A DNA stretch of 64,000 nt from NCBI GenBank assembly GCA_021464245.1, contig JADCRB010000035.1, positions 2,476,469 to 2,540,468 on the forward strand, read 5' to 3'. Source of the DNA: Carallia brachiata. Its lineage: Eukaryota; Streptophyta; Magnoliopsida; Malpighiales; Rhizophoraceae. This document shows positions 33,858 to 47,900 of the stretch, piece after piece. Both the position numbers and the translations under genes were made by a program. The stretch's first letter is position 1. Every line of letters starts with the position of its first letter. The notes beneath the pieces were generated by a model. The model was not told where the DNA came from and searched no databases. It worked only from the letters and a program-made list of their open reading frames with translations.

Positions 33858-36800
33858 TACGCACGCATTATTATGACCACATCATTAGATCAATCAAGAT
33901 TATTGTATTCATTATGTTATTGAACGCGAGAATACTTTTTGGTTATCAAAGCAAGGCGAAAGGTGTTGAAATAATAAACAATAGGAATTATTACCCCTAT
34001 TTTTTACTAAACTTCGATGAAAAATAATAATAAATCACAAGTTATAATCAGATTACCTTAAATTGTCTATCTTTATCTCATAAATGTGCCTTGTTGGCTA
34101 CTGCTTTATATTTTACAAAATTCTATATGGTATAGAAAGGTCAATAATCAGATTTTTTAAAAATATGATATGAATTTTTTAAAAAAATCATATGTTGACT
34201 AATTTATAATTACCTTTGTGACACAGCAAACTTGGATTGCGCTAATAAATATCTTATTTGTGCCTTTTCCTATGATGTCAATATTCAAGTATTGATGCTA
34301 CAAGAGAGAGGACCATTGTTGATATTGAGCTGGAGGAAGAATTTATACGTTTAAATAAGCTGACAATTAAAATTATTTAAATCCTAAAATTCATTTTATT
34401 TATTCATCTCTAAATCCTTTGTTTTTTACAATTTTAATTATATATAAAATCCTATGAGAGTTTTTCATCGATGGCATAATTTTTGCACCCTAACCTAGAA
34501 ACACCGTGCCATAGCCATTATCATGGACTTATTCCTCCACAATCCTCCGTATATGCCATCGGACAATCAACGTAGGAGTTCTTATTGGGTGCAGACAAGC
34601 GTATGAGGCATTCTATGTGGTCATGCGCATATGGGTATCTTACTCCAAAGCACCATACACAAAGAAAGATAAAGAGACTCAATTTTGTTGGCTAGTTCGA
34701 GAATTTAATTTTATTTATCTAATATTAGAAAATGAAAAAAAAATAAATGGTACGAGTACGGGAAGTATGTGGGAATGAGGATAGGTAAACTCATCTCTAT
34801 TGCCGTACCAACTAAAATAATATAAAGAATGGGGATCCCTAACCCGTTCATCGATCAACTGGTTTTGACCCTATATCTATTGGAAAGGGTACGGATAATT
34901 CTCGATAGGTACAAGTAAAATTGTTATCTCTACACATTTGACATAAAATTACTAATTAAAATTTTTCTCAATAAAGTGTTTTTTTTTTTGGCGCAATGAA
35001 TTATTTAATTAATAAAATGTAAAAAATAAACAATTGGGGAAAAAAAGTTTAGATTTTTTTTTTATAAAAAAGGTTGAGAATCGGGTGAAAAGTATAAAAC
35101 TAGAAAGGGCAATGAGTGTAAAAAAGGCAATTAAATCCAGATACATCCACCTTCTGCCCACTCGACAAAAATGAAAAAGGTTTTTAACAGTCGACGGGTT
35201 GCTCCAACCACAATTCTCCATTCGCTTCCAGACAGCAAGCGGTCCATTCAAGCTCCCGCATTGCCGGTCCTGTGCGTGGTAGCGATACTGGTACGTACTT
35301 TGCCAGTCTAAAATGTATGCGGCCTTGTTGGGAAGGAATCACGGCTTCGTATTAGACCGACATAATCCTCTCTTAAGAGACAAAACCAGCTGATGTTAAA
35401 TGTATGAGACATTTTGTGGAACTAAACGTACCTATTAATAAGTAGTAACTGGATTTCCTTGTTAGGCATGTAAAATTGGCTCCTCCGGTATGTTTAGTCT
35501 GTAAATCATCCTCTATATGGTATGAAGGTGTGCAATCATTTTCACTAAAATTGTGGAGTATTATTTTTATTTTTCTAATTTTGTAATCATAATAAGACAA
35601 AACGAGTTGAGGTGGACCTGCTTTTAGTAATGGACAAAGTTAGAGTCACAAAGAATAAAAAATTGGGAATTATTAGGCAATTAGCCTACCATATGGTCAT
35701 ACTTTCTTTTTTTTTTTTTGAAAAATTAAACTCTAAATATTTTAAATATTATTCTAAATATATTTAATGTTATTTTTGAATTTTAATTTTAAAAGAATTT
35801 TAAAATTTTTTCTTTTTTATCTTATTTATATATGGCCAGACGCCGGTGGCATCCCAATATATCGTTATAAACTTTTACCCTAAAAAATTATTAAAATAGA
35901 AATAAATTTTACAGTTTACCCGTCAAATCAATAATTGGTGGTCTTTTACGCGATGATTTGGGAGTGCGTGGAAAGGGGGTTTTATGGCTTTTGTTGGCCA
36001 CAATCCTAAGATAGTAGCTGAATAAATGGGGTTAGAAGGTGACTCGAGTTAATTTGGGACATGAGTTATCCAAACATCATTCTTGACTTTGATTCTCTTG
36101 ATGCGCTGCATCTGATCTCACACCAGAAGACCTCGTCTCACCCACTTTTTGGTTTGCTTAATGATTTTCGTTTCCTTTGGGTTAGAGCTTGGACTGTTGA
36201 TTTCAAACATGTGCTTAGAGAAAGGGAATTCTTGTTCTGTTTTCTTAGTGAAGTTGGGTCTTTCTTGTGCTTTTGGCGAGATCATCCTGAATAGTCCTTC
36301 TTTTGATCTTATCCCACTTCTGGATGGCGATAAACAGGATGTGGTATTCATCAGAAGTTAGCTTGTGTTTTTTTTTTATTGTGATGCTTTCAGCTGTTAA
36401 AAAAAAATGTATCAAATCAATCACTAATTTAAATCTAATTTCATATTTTCTATTTGTATTCATGCCTTTCAAACTAATTGTTAATTTATTGAGGCAAAAA
36501 GAGGAAAAATAAAACAGTCCATTCGAGTATATAACGTGTTTTGCAGTAGTTAAAAAGAGATATAAGATATAAACCCAAAAAAAAAAACACAGAGAGATAT
36601 GAGAAACCTTACTGGAAATTGAGATGCAAAAAATGGAATTTCAACAATAATTTTACAGGGAAAAAGGAAAACGTATATATATTCCATATAATTTACATGC
36701 ATTTGTTGCGTGCATGCACTTCCCAAATTGTTCTATAAATCCTGTTCTATTAGGCAAACATATCCAACTAGTCCTAGAAATAAATTTACTACCAGCTGCA

Positions 36801-37606
36801 CTAGCACAGTTCGTTGGGGTTGAACTTCTGGCTCAGATTTGTTAGGCCTACTTGAGGATTAAAGACCCAAAAAAAAAAAAAAAGGGTCGTGTTTATGTTT
36901 TTGTAAGATAGTGGCACTGAGTATTTCTCAAGAGAATGCTGCGTCATTAAAACACTTAAACCTAACGTCAAGTTCTTGAACTCGGCGGTGGAATTTTTAC
37001 TTAATATGAGAGACGTCTCTACGAGATAATAGCCGCTACTTGAAGGCGCATTTTTTAATGGAGGAAACGGGTCAGTTCTCGACTTGAGAAGATAGTGACT
37101 CTCTTCTCAAAAGTATACCACGGTAGCGACCTGCAAAATTGAAGGTGGAGAGAGGGAACCAACATGCAGGTTTTGTTGGGTCCGGGACTTCAAATAACCA
37201 TCCATTGCCATCAGGAGCACCGCGCAAAAGAATAAAAAATGGTTGATTCCAGAGAAAATTGAAGGAAATTCAACCAGTTGAAATTTCCGATCTTCATTGT
37301 TCAACCACCTCAGTGGCCGCGCCATGTACATTTGTCCACTATTTGCTATTTTCCACTGTGTATTTCATTTCGAAAAAATAAAAAATAAAAAAATGGGAAT
37401 TAGCAAGGAAAAAATTCTTCGATTAAAAATTTGCCCGCAAAGTCACAGAATTAAGTTGCTAACATGTCATATATGCACAATTTCCTCTACCCCATTCCTA
37501 AAGGAAAACAAGCCCTCCACATCCTCCAATTGCCAGAAATTTCTTTTAAAGAAAGGAAAAAATAAAATAAAATGAAATTGAAAACCTATATGTCGGGCTA
37601 AGAAAA
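33858..37606. other. Intergenic DNA downstream of CRK3
   Basis: AT-rich, with short frames (35009-35251, 35373-35600, 36061-36512, 37107-37575) that lack domains. No terminator, RNA or mobile element is evident. The 3' UTR of CRK3 presumably occupies the last few hundred bases before 37607 on the minus strand; no definite AATAAA placement was made. Confidence 0.5.
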
Positions 37607-38013
37607 TTAATGGTGTCTTGTATTCGAGCTTCGAAGCGTCACACCATGTAAGAATTTTGTATATCCAAGTAAACTAAGCTTTCCATCAGAGTTTCTGATC
37701 CACTCTTTGATTAATGTATATGCTGAAGGGCCAACATTCAGCTCCTGCAGCAACCAGAGACTTATAATGATATGGCAACAAAATTGGGACAAAATAAAGA
37801 AAAAAACACCAGTGCATACCCGTGCCAATTCTTCCACTGAGATGGTTCGATTACCCTCCTGTTCAAAATGTTCGAAAGCAGTTGAGGCAATTTGTTCCCA
37901 TCCCTCTAGAGCCTCTAACTGATATGTGCTAATCGCGGCTGCACAAAACTCTTCAAAGTACATCTTCCTATAACCAAGGGACTCCATCTGAAATAACAAA
38001 CATGATTGAGAGG

Positions 38014-38057
<44 letters not shown>

Positions 38058-41000
38058 GACACCACCTATTCCATGGAAAACAGCAGCCAAAAGCATTTGT
38101 TTTGTATGGGTAGAAGAAAAATGCAATAGGAAGGTCATAATGAAATTTATTCTGTTGACAATTATAAACCGGTGCAATACAGCTCAAATTTGTCAGCCAG
38201 CAAATATGACGTTGCCGAAGTCTTACCGAATTAAGGATGCCTGGAACTCTTGACTCCCTCATGGCATCAGTTGCATTATGCATTAGAGCCTACAAATTGC
38301 ATTAAATTGCTACATCAAACAAATAACCCATAAAATACTACTGACTTCAAATTAATAGACATAGGCACAGGAATTAACCATTCGGAAGTTTTCCAGTGAA
38401 ACACTGCCATCCATGCTTGGCTCCAACAGGCTGAATTGAGCTCTTAAATATACAAGCTCGTCCTCGGTCAAAGCCTTGGAAAGAGCCTACAAAATGTAAG
38501 AGAACAAAAAGAAGTGATAAAAGGCAATGTAGAACATGATCTGGACTTTCAACTATGCCACATTTAAGCTTATGCATAATTCAAATTCTTTGGACTTAAA
38601 CTTCAAAAATATTTACACCAATAAACAAATGAAACTCCACCAACCTTCTAAAAATTTTCTAACAAAATATTCAGATGGCTGAGGAAATTCACTTTTTTAT
38701 AAATATGACTTCATTCATAAGAGTTATGAATTGAGTGAAACGTATAAAAGTTAGTTAAATACTTTTACATGCAGAACATCAACCTGCTATAATTAATAGT
38801 TAGCAATTACAGTAATTATGTGCTAAATCTAGCTCTGTTATAATAAAGATTACCATATCTTGCAAAGTTCCTAATTAAAATTGTTTGAACACATCAAAAA
38901 CTTTGGTACATTTTGGGTATTTGTTAAGAAAAGAATGATAACAGGAGCATTTCATCATGAGCACCAACTAACAATTTCCACAGCATAAGCTAGCTTGTAG
39001 TTTGATACAAACTTCTCGGCTGCAGTCTTAGTGGGGTGCACATTTGGTTGCAAGACAATAACATTTCCCATGACATTAATCAATTATTAATTCACATAAG
39101 CTTGGATTTTGACTTAACAAAATGAACAACATATATGCAAAACAAAAAACGCACAGAATGGGTGAAGAAGATTACCTTCAGTGCTGCTCGTTTAAAAGGT
39201 GTGGCATGCAGGTATCCCTTTACAAGCTTATAGATCAAGATGTCTAAAGGTATTGGACGGCTATCATTCCGCAACCATGGATGAGCTGTAATCATTAAGC
39301 ATTGATCAGCTAAAAAGTAAGAATAAGAACAATCACTTGTAAGCAACATGAGGTCAAAAAGGTTTGCATTGCCAACATCTGAAAGGGTAACATTTATACC
39401 CTTCCAGACAGGAACCCACCACAGGGCTCTCTTTTTCAAAATACTTTACTCATCGACCAGTAGTTCCTAGAAGGAAACTAGCTTGTCATGGAAAAGAATG
39501 TAATAAACTCGTCAGAGGAATTAATGAATCATATATGTTAATCTGTACAATAATGTCAAGACATTTTTATAAGCAATACAGGATGCCTAACTTACTTAAA
39601 GCTTGGACAGCAGTCATTCTTTTCCTGTAATCCTTGTTCAGAAGTCTCTTCACGAAATCTCTGGCCTCAGGAGTAACGGAAGGCCAGGGCAAATCCTCAA
39701 AGTTGGGATCAGATCTCAGCACTGCACGAAAAATTCCTGATTCGGTCCTTGCCCAGAAAGGTCGGCTTCCACATAATAAGATATAAGAAATAACGCCAAT
39801 GCTCCATATATCTGCCTCCAGACTGTATGATCTATGCAGGACTTCGGGTGCAACATAGTATGCACTTCCAACAATATCATTAAGTCTTTCGTCTGAAAAA
39901 TATTTTTTAAAAAATTAAACCTAATGATGATGGTAATAACACTTGAGAATTTTAAAGACTCCAAAACGCAGTATATTCCCTAGTAAATTCCAAACTTAGG
40001 AATTTACTTTTATTGGATAATTAAACTTGGGAATCCTTATAAGCAAAATAATTTATACCTGGCCTGATAAAGTCAGAAAGACCAAAGTCAATAAGCTTCA
40101 TATCAGCAGCGTCACTTCCAGAAGCAAAAAGGAAATTCTACATCAAAAAAGACAGAAAAACTGGTATCAGCAGCAAGAGACCACATCAGAAAACAATGAT
40201 CCATAGATGCAATCCCCCAGCTTACCAACCAACGGTCACCTTGCATGGGAATTTAAATGCTAACTGCAGTGTTTAAGTGAAGCAATAATGTATCAAGATT
40301 TAACAAGGAAAAACCTCTGGCTTCAAGTCCCGGTGTACAACACCCTGAAGATGACAAAATGCAACGACAGACAGGATTTGCACAACTATAGCTTTCGCAT
40401 CGTCCTCTGTGTATCGTCCACCTCTGCAGCGTAGGGGAATATCATAGTTGACAACAATACCAAATAACACTCCACTCATGCAATAATCCAGATAACAACC
40501 ACAGAATTAGGAAACTTTTCTATTTTCCATATGTGAATAGTAACATCTGCCTTATTTAAGAATCTTAGATATTGATTGTGCCAAAAAATATACCTTGCTA
40601 GAATTCTGTCCAAAAGCTCCCCACCCTCACACAATCTGATAAGCAAAGAAAAAAGAACAGCAAAACCATAAGTTCAAAAACAAATAACAGATTTATAATC
40701 CAATTGAATCAGAACTTACTGATAACTCATAACAAATTTTTTCCAACAAAAACCAATACAACAGTTCCAAAGATACGACGTAGTACATGAGCAATGTTAA
40801 AAAATTCCAACTTTAGTTCCTCACAATAGATTTAAGAGAATGCTAGAAAGGACGTACTCCATCACAATGTACACATTATTGGCATCCTCACATGCATCAT
40901 AAAATTTGACCAGATGCTTGTGTCCTGATAACGCTTTCAGTATTTTTACCTCCCTACGAACATCTTCAATTGCTATTGCTGTTGTCATCTGCAGAAGATA

Positions 41001-44000
41001 GCTATTCAAAATACAGACCTTACACAGTCCAACAAAAATGAAGCACAACACTTAAGAAAAAAATCCCTAATCAATAAATTCGAGCAAAGGTAACCATAGC
41101 TATGAATGTCCTGCTAGAGATTCAAAAAGTACACGAGTTAAGTGGAAACATCAGAGATGAAATGGAAAGTCTGTATAGGAGGTTAATTAATAATTAACAA
41201 GGACAAGGAATCCAAGATGATTTGGGGAGGCAAACGAACGGGATTCGAAAAAGAAAAGAGAGAATCTAATTGTCAAACAACTAATGAATGTGTTGCCAAA
41301 ATTGAGTAGATGGGAAATGAATTCTATTCGCAACACAAAAGGTTCATGTACATGATTGTCTGATAATGAATCTTATACATGCAAGGTATGGAGTCTTCGA
41401 GATGGCTATCCAAGGTCTATAAAGACTAAAACCAGTGTACAAGAAAGACGGTTACATTATTTGTAATATTATGCCATGCTCCATGAAATGCAAACCGTAA
41501 ATGCAGGCATATGGATCCTGTTCATTTACACAACATATATCTACGTGGCGATATAAGCATTCCTATGTGGCTATAAACAAATGTATTTGGGTGCATATGC
41601 CTGTATTTCTTCATCTATAAGTTATTGCAAGAGAAGAAATTAGATGCTTTGTATGGTCTTGAATCTCCACCTCACATCCTTATGCCCCGAAATGTGCATG
41701 GCAAATTCTGGATTCCTTCCTTATTATTAATTATAGATTTAACCTCCCTTGCTTATTGCGTGTACAGCAAGTACATCAGATTCACCTAGTATACCTCTAA
41801 ATTTCTTCAAGTTCAAATGGATCTCTCAATAGATGACTTCAAGCTGCAACTTGGCTTATAACACGATCAACGAGTTAAGTGCACATTGTTTAGCATGCCT
41901 TTGTCCTAAAAGGAAGCTAGGTCACCTTTTTTTCTTTACAAAAAATGTATAAGGAATACACCCTCCAACTTCTAAGCACCCTTTTTAAATGAAAAGTAAA
42001 TTTGTATAAAAAATAAACCCTTCAACTCTATTTTGCATTTTCTTCATAAGGTTAGAAAGTTCATTTTGATGAACTCGATATTAAGGATTCTAAACTACTG
42101 ATTTAACATAGGAATGATGTTCCGGTATATCAAGTCAATATACATATCTGATGTCATCCTTACTTAGAGATCGTTTCTTTTTTTTTTGAAGACTAACGCG
42201 ACAATACAATTTACATAAAGGAAAGAAGATAGCTGGTGCCGGCATATGAGTTGAATAAAACGTCATATTTGTCGCATTGGTTTCCAATTTTTTGCATAAA
42301 ACAAATAAGAAAACAATGGCCATAGGTTCAACACTAGAAGCAACCATAGGTGCCGATAGAGAAGTATTATCCTCAACTGCTTTCTATTCAGAACTCAGTC
42401 AATAACGTCTAGGGGGCTAAGACAGACAATTACATCGAAAGTATGGCGTCCACGTCATCGATAAAAACATGTATGCTGCATGTAAACCATGATAACAACG
42501 TGCCTACAGCTCCCATGTTCGTACCATAGATCACATACTTGTCAACCTTCAACAAAGATGCCATTTTTCTCCAAGGATCAATGGTATCCCGATATGCCTT
42601 AGGCATCAGTAAATTTACTCACTGTGCAATGCTTTTTGAAACTTACAATGAGCAAATTGGCATATTTAACATATAACAACAGTAATAAAATTTAACTTCA
42701 GTGATGGAATTGTAGACATTTGAGTAATACTTTCACGAGATACTGGTGGTAGACAGATAAAAGCACATGGCCACCACCTGATTCTCCTTTATATATGCAA
42801 GACATAAAACTTATGGGTTGTACATCATCTGCTATATAACTGAGCCTTGTTCTATCATCATCCTATGCCAGTAACAAAATACAGTTACTTTGTAGACAAA
42901 TTTTAAATTTAAAGCCACAAATAAAATCCTTCATAAACAAAAATATGCTAAGACGAAGAAAACCGCTTTTTGAAAAACCAAGTTCACATAGGGATCTGTG
43001 TGTAAAAGAACGTGGCCAATGTGGCAAGTCAGCTTACATTGGGCATATGGGAAGTCAGCTTCCATTGCATCTTGGTTTGGATAAATCTGCCCTTGTTACA
43101 TTATTAGACGCTAACGACTGTGCATGTCTTCTCTCATTTTTATACAATAAAGTCATCAGTATGTTTCTTGAAAAAAAAAGAGAGAGAAATCATTTGACTT
43201 GAGACCTAATGAAACGCTGTCAATATGTTGGCATACATTGAATGTTTGAGTTCCCAAGACCTGGAGTACCTTACATTCTTATTGGAATCTCTGCGTCATT
43301 TCTGATTTCGAGAAGTACGCAATTAGCAGAAACTATTCTCCTAAAACTACTCTCATCGATGTGTTTCCTTATCGGCAACAATGACGAAGACAACAACACA
43401 TCCTAAAAGATTCAATACCACTATACATTCAAAGAAACAAGGATGGTCACCAATATCTTTGCGAGACTAACACGGCATTGTAGAAGTGAATTTAACATGC
43501 TTCCAACATGGGAGGAAATTAGTCTACGACAAATTACGCTTACATCGACAAATAAAGAAAGAAAAAATCCATCTTATTATTACCAACATCCACCTTATTG
43601 CTATTGGCCAAGTTCCGAATTAATGCATCAATAAATAAGAAGCAAAAAAATACACTAACTCAAACCCTGAAGCACTAAAATTAGCCAATTGGAGAGGAAC
43701 ATTCCGAACGATAAGAAACTCTGCCCGCAATAAACATATGAACAAAAAGAAAAACAATTAATGAACGAATTCTGAGCGATCAAAATGTATATACAAGAAA
43801 TTGTATGAACTCAGATGAGCAGAAGCAACTAAATTGTACCTTGGCTTTGGAAATGATCTTCACGGCGACCGGCTGATCCTTGAGCTCGCCTTTCTTGCCT
43901 TTGGCGGAGCATGTATGACCAAAATGCCCCCTCCCAACCTCCTTCCCTAGCTCGAACTTGGCCCCAAAATTCTTGCTGTACCCGAAGCTCTTGTCCAGAG

Positions 44001-44001
44001 A

Positions 44002-44032
<31 letters not shown>

Positions 44033-44421
44033 GCCTCCAAGCCGCCGTGCTCGGGAATCGGCCCCTCCTTGGGCTTCCCTCCGCCCAGCCGCTTGGCCAA
44101 GGAAGCCGCTATGTGCTTCGCCGGAGACGGCGGAGGGAACGGCCTACGGAAGAACCTCCTAGGAGTGGACGACCTCGCCGGAGACGGGGACACGCCTCCC
44201 GGGAGCGGACTCGAGGAGACGCCATGCGGATACGGGCTGGGCCAGGGGCTGTGATTGGAAGACCTAGCAGGAGTGTTCTTCACCGACGGCACGCCGTTGC
44301 GCGGAGTCGACGGCGGCAGAGCCACCTGGTTCCGATCGCCGGTCGAGACGATGGTGGTGGTGGTGGTGGTTGAGGCGTCATTTTCATTAGTTGGATTAGT
44401 CTTGCCGTAGCACTGCCCCAT
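37607..44421 (-). CDS. CRK3: CDPK-related protein kinase, CRK3 type (11 exons)
   Basis: Minus-strand exons: 43840-44421, 40858-40988, 40594-40635, 40315-40423, 40059-40137, 39596-39892, 39176-39285, 38379-38486, 38227-38289, 37820-37987, 37607-37744. All introns are GT-AG, phases fit, and the total is 1827 nt (608 residues plus stop), normal for CRKs. MGQCYGK gives N-myristoylation (Gly2) and palmitoylation (Cys4) signals for membrane attachment. A Pro/Ser-rich variable region follows, with [20 protein letters not shown] and Q9. Kinase domain about 156-418: GRGHFG loop (163-168), Lys188 in VAVK, HRDLKPE (Asp284), DFG (Asp305), APE. The C-terminal half is the degenerate calmodulin-like EF-hand region ([15 protein letters not shown]). 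CRKs are Ser/Thr kinases that sense calcium weakly or through calmodulin; Arabidopsis CRK3 is reported to act on cytosolic glutamine synthetase. It is intact. Intron 1 is 2.85 kb. Confidence 0.95.
38018..38054. repeat. AG microsatellite in CRK3 intron 9
   Basis: A near-perfect AG run (CT on the coding strand) lies about 30-65 nt upstream of the acceptor of the exon at 37820-37987. It forms or extends the polypyrimidine tract. Confidence 0.9.
40989..43839 (-). other. Large first intron of CRK3 (2851 bp)
   Basis: Donor GTACAA directly after the KAK codon and acceptor CTGCAG before ATGACAACAGC. The short frames inside (42135-42347, 42945-43202, 43443-43634) are not exons. No mobile element is evident; the intron is more GC-balanced than intergenic DNA. 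First introns often hold enhancers, but no specific motif is claimed. Confidence 0.85.
44002..44031. repeat. CTG/CAG repeat coding polyglutamine in CRK3
   Basis: Ten CTG triplets on the plus strand (44003-44030 region) read as nine CAG Gln codons in the variable N-terminal region between EHGGLEAE and SLDKSFGY. Uninterrupted CAG codons are prone to length change. Confidence 0.9.
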
Positions 44422-44648
44422 GATGATGTATTGTAGCCAAAAAAAACCCCTCCTGCTCCGCCGATGTATCTGATAAGAAGCACTCAGTCAAAGTCCACAC
44501 ATCTGACGGTACAAGAATTTTCTCACAGATCTGACTACCACCGGAGACAAAAAAAAAAAAAACAAAAAAAATTTGAGAGAGAGAAAGACAGAGAGAGAGA
44601 GATCTAAGTGAACAAAACGATAAAACAAGAGAATGAAAGACAGAATTG

Positions 44649-44684
<36 letters not shown>

Positions 44685-44950
44685 CGCGGAGGGTGGAGAC
44701 AGGAAACGAATAGTGACTGTGACAAGAGGTATAGAAAGAGAGGGTAAGAAACTGAGAAATTATTCAGAGCTTCTAATCCACAAAGAATCGTTTATGAAAT
44801 CGAAACAGCCACCGTTGGATGTTTGTTGAAATCACAATCGGAGGTGAAAATCACGATGCGATTAGCAGGGTTAGTCCTGTTGATCGGAGGGAGGAGATGA
44901 AGAGCAAAAGAGATTGGTGGACACAATTGTAGACTAGTCTTCCACGCCCC
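44422..44950 (-). promoter_or_regulatory. CRK3 5' leader and promoter-proximal region with GA tracts
   Basis: Upstream of the CRK3 ATG (minus strand) the plus strand shows purine tracts: GAGAGAGAAAGACAGAGAG at about 44575-44600 and an AG run at 44653-44682 (CT on the coding strand). CT-rich leaders and GAGA-type sites are common near plant transcription starts. The exact start and any leader intron are not visible. Confidence 0.45.
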
Positions 44951-47900
44951 ATGTCCCTTACCATTTGTTACAATTTTTTTTTTTTATTTTGTTTGTCAGA
45001 CACAATCTCACACACGTAAAGTATATATAAAACACCATTTGTTTATATATAGCGAAACTCTTTTACTATTTACTACTTTAGTGCAAAGTGCAAAAACATG
45101 TGTACAATAAAAGGTTCGAAACTAATGCCCCGCCGATCCTTCGAACCACCAGCACATTTGGATGCACGAAGTCCTCAAGGCCAGTTTAATTTATCTGTTA
45201 ATTATTAATGTTATTATTATTATTATAATTTATAAATTATTATTATTAATTATTATTATTAATTATTAAAATAAAATTATAATATTTAGTTAATTTTTTT
45301 TATATGTATTTAGTTAGTTTAATATTTGCTGTTTACTGTTCAAATTATAAAATGATTATTTTGTATATTATATATTTTTTTCCATTGGCATCGTTCTTAT
45401 GAAAGAAAAATATATTTGTTTTAATTGTTTATACGTTAACAAGTTTTGACTGCATAATATATACTATGATTTAAAAACAATAATTTGCAACAAGTTTCAA
45501 TAAAAAAAAATAATCAATAATTTTTTAAACAAAACATAATAATTTTATGAAAAATTTTAAAAAATATGTTTAATGAAATTTCAAATAAAAACTAATATAT
45601 TATCTTATTTCTATTAATAACTATTAGCATTATTTCTTACAAATAAAATAATATAACTTAATTTATTAAAAAATTTAAAATATATATAAATTCAGTCTTA
45701 CAAATAAAAGTAAAAAAAAAAAGTATTTTAGATTAAAAATTCGTATCAGCAACTGAAAGTTTTAAAAAGTAGATATAACTTATTTTTTGAAACAACAATT
45801 GATTTGATTCACGATCAGTTAACCCCTCTAAATATTTTATTAAATATTCACATCCCTTATTTCAAATTAAAATACAAATGTACCCGAAAAAAAAAAGTAA
45901 AACCAAACAGCCCTCGAGGAGCACGTTTTCTGCCAAAAATGAAGTACGAAATATGAAAAGGGAGATCCTAATTTTGTATAAAAAAGGAGAAGCTAATTAG
46001 CAGACACTCGGAGAACAAACATAGAACTAATGAGCTTCAATTTAGTGATGCCAAAATTGTGTTTAGAATTGAGAGTTTTAAGTTCAGATTCAATCTAAAC
46101 CTAATTAATTTTAAAAAGAAAATAAATGTAGATGCAATAAAAAAATATAAATCAATCATATTTTATTTAATTTTATAAATAAATATAATTTAATGTAAAA
46201 AGAAATTTATTTTACTTTTGTTTTTTGAGATCTCCAAAATTCGCAAGTTACATTTTGTCCTGAATGATCTAAAATTGAGTTGAAATGACTTGTAAAAGAA
46301 ATAAAATTCTCTTAACACTCATTTTATCTATACATAAAATTTAAATTCAAAATTTTATTTAAAAAGATCTAAACTCCTGTCACACAAATTAACAAACGTT
46401 GATACTTAATAACGTGATTAGATAGTGAGAAATTGAATGGAAAGTGAATTGAAAAGAAAATGAATAGAAAATAATACAATAATGATAATATTATAATTGA
46501 TAAAAAAATAATACATAAAAGGTTGTGAAAAAAAAATAAATAATAATTTGTAAGAGAAAAAATAAAATATAATTATTTAGATTTGATAAAACATGAATAA
46601 AAAAATAAATAGTAAAAATTTCTTTCTTTTTTCACTAAAAATTTTTCAAACATAGTGTAAAACTCTTTATATGTCCATCATGTTGCTTAATCTCAATAAG
46701 CGATTGTTCCGTCGCTTTGCTCCCAAAAAATTTGGACCGGTTTATTTACTAAACTGCCCATACGTCCACGCCTGGCTTCGTTTTGTGCTGCTGATGTCAC
46801 CTTTACGAACACAACACCTTGTCCGAACCGAAGGTTCGGCGAGAATTCAGAAATAGCCATACGTGGATTCAACCCGCCGTGGCACTATCCTAGCCGTTCA
46901 TATTTATACCAGTTTAAAACAAATATTTTACAGGATTTTTTTCCATGATAATTTTCGGGTTTTTAATTATACAGAATCAAATATAATTATATAAACATAG
47001 TTAATTACGCAACTGCCACAGTAATAATTATGTATTTGTTTTCCTTTAATTATCAATTAACCCTGTATTGTCAAATTATGAGACATTTGTTTCCGTTTGT
47101 GATTTCATATGAAGAAAAAAATTGACTAAGAAATATTCGGTGACATATTCATTAAGTTAACATATTCATTAAGTTAATTTTTCAAAAAACTTAGAACCAT
47201 CATTTGTTTAAAAAAAACAATTAGAACCATCGCGATCTCTATTTTAAATAGGTGAATTTTTTACAGCATACACATAATATTCAACAGTTTTTAACAGGAA
47301 TTAGTTGAATTTCTGCAACTCTTGTATAAAGAGCAATTTAGACTATTAGCATGGGGTACTAAAGTGGCGACTAATATCGTGCTTGTAATTGTTAGGTGGA
47401 AAGTGACAAATTTCCTTGACTGGATATTGAGAAACAGAAGAAGAGAAAAGTGGGGTTTAAGGATAATTTTTATTAGATCTCATCAAAAATCAATTTTCTT
47501 AAAATTGGGAGAATGACTATAGCTAGCTTTTTAAAAAAAAAGTTAATTTCTTTTATTTTTTTATCTTTTTATCTTTATTTTTTATAAATAAAAGTGATAC
47601 AAATATATGTATAATTTTTTCTCTTGATTTTTACTCTTATTCAATTGCAAATTTTATAACTTTTCTTACTCACATCACCTCTTTCTATTATCCACTTCTA
47701 ATTTTTATCTTCTCTGTTTTTTTCCTCATTTTCCTCCCCCCTATTTTTTTTTTTTTTCCAAGCAGTGTGTAAGCAATATGCTGATCCCGTTTGATATTTT
47801 GAACCAAAGTTAGTCTTCTTCTTTTTCTTTTTTTTTTTTTCCCCTATATTAGAAGTACAATGTGTGAAACTTGCAATCATAAAAAAAATATAAGTGAATT

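Noticed and set aside
35009..35251. 80-codon minus frame with a hydrophobic stretch
   Set aside because: No similarity recognised, and the tail is poly-Lys/Phe from A/T runs.
43911..44373. Plus-strand frames of 83-108 codons over CRK3 exon 1
   Set aside because: Shadows of the GC-rich first exon of CRK3.
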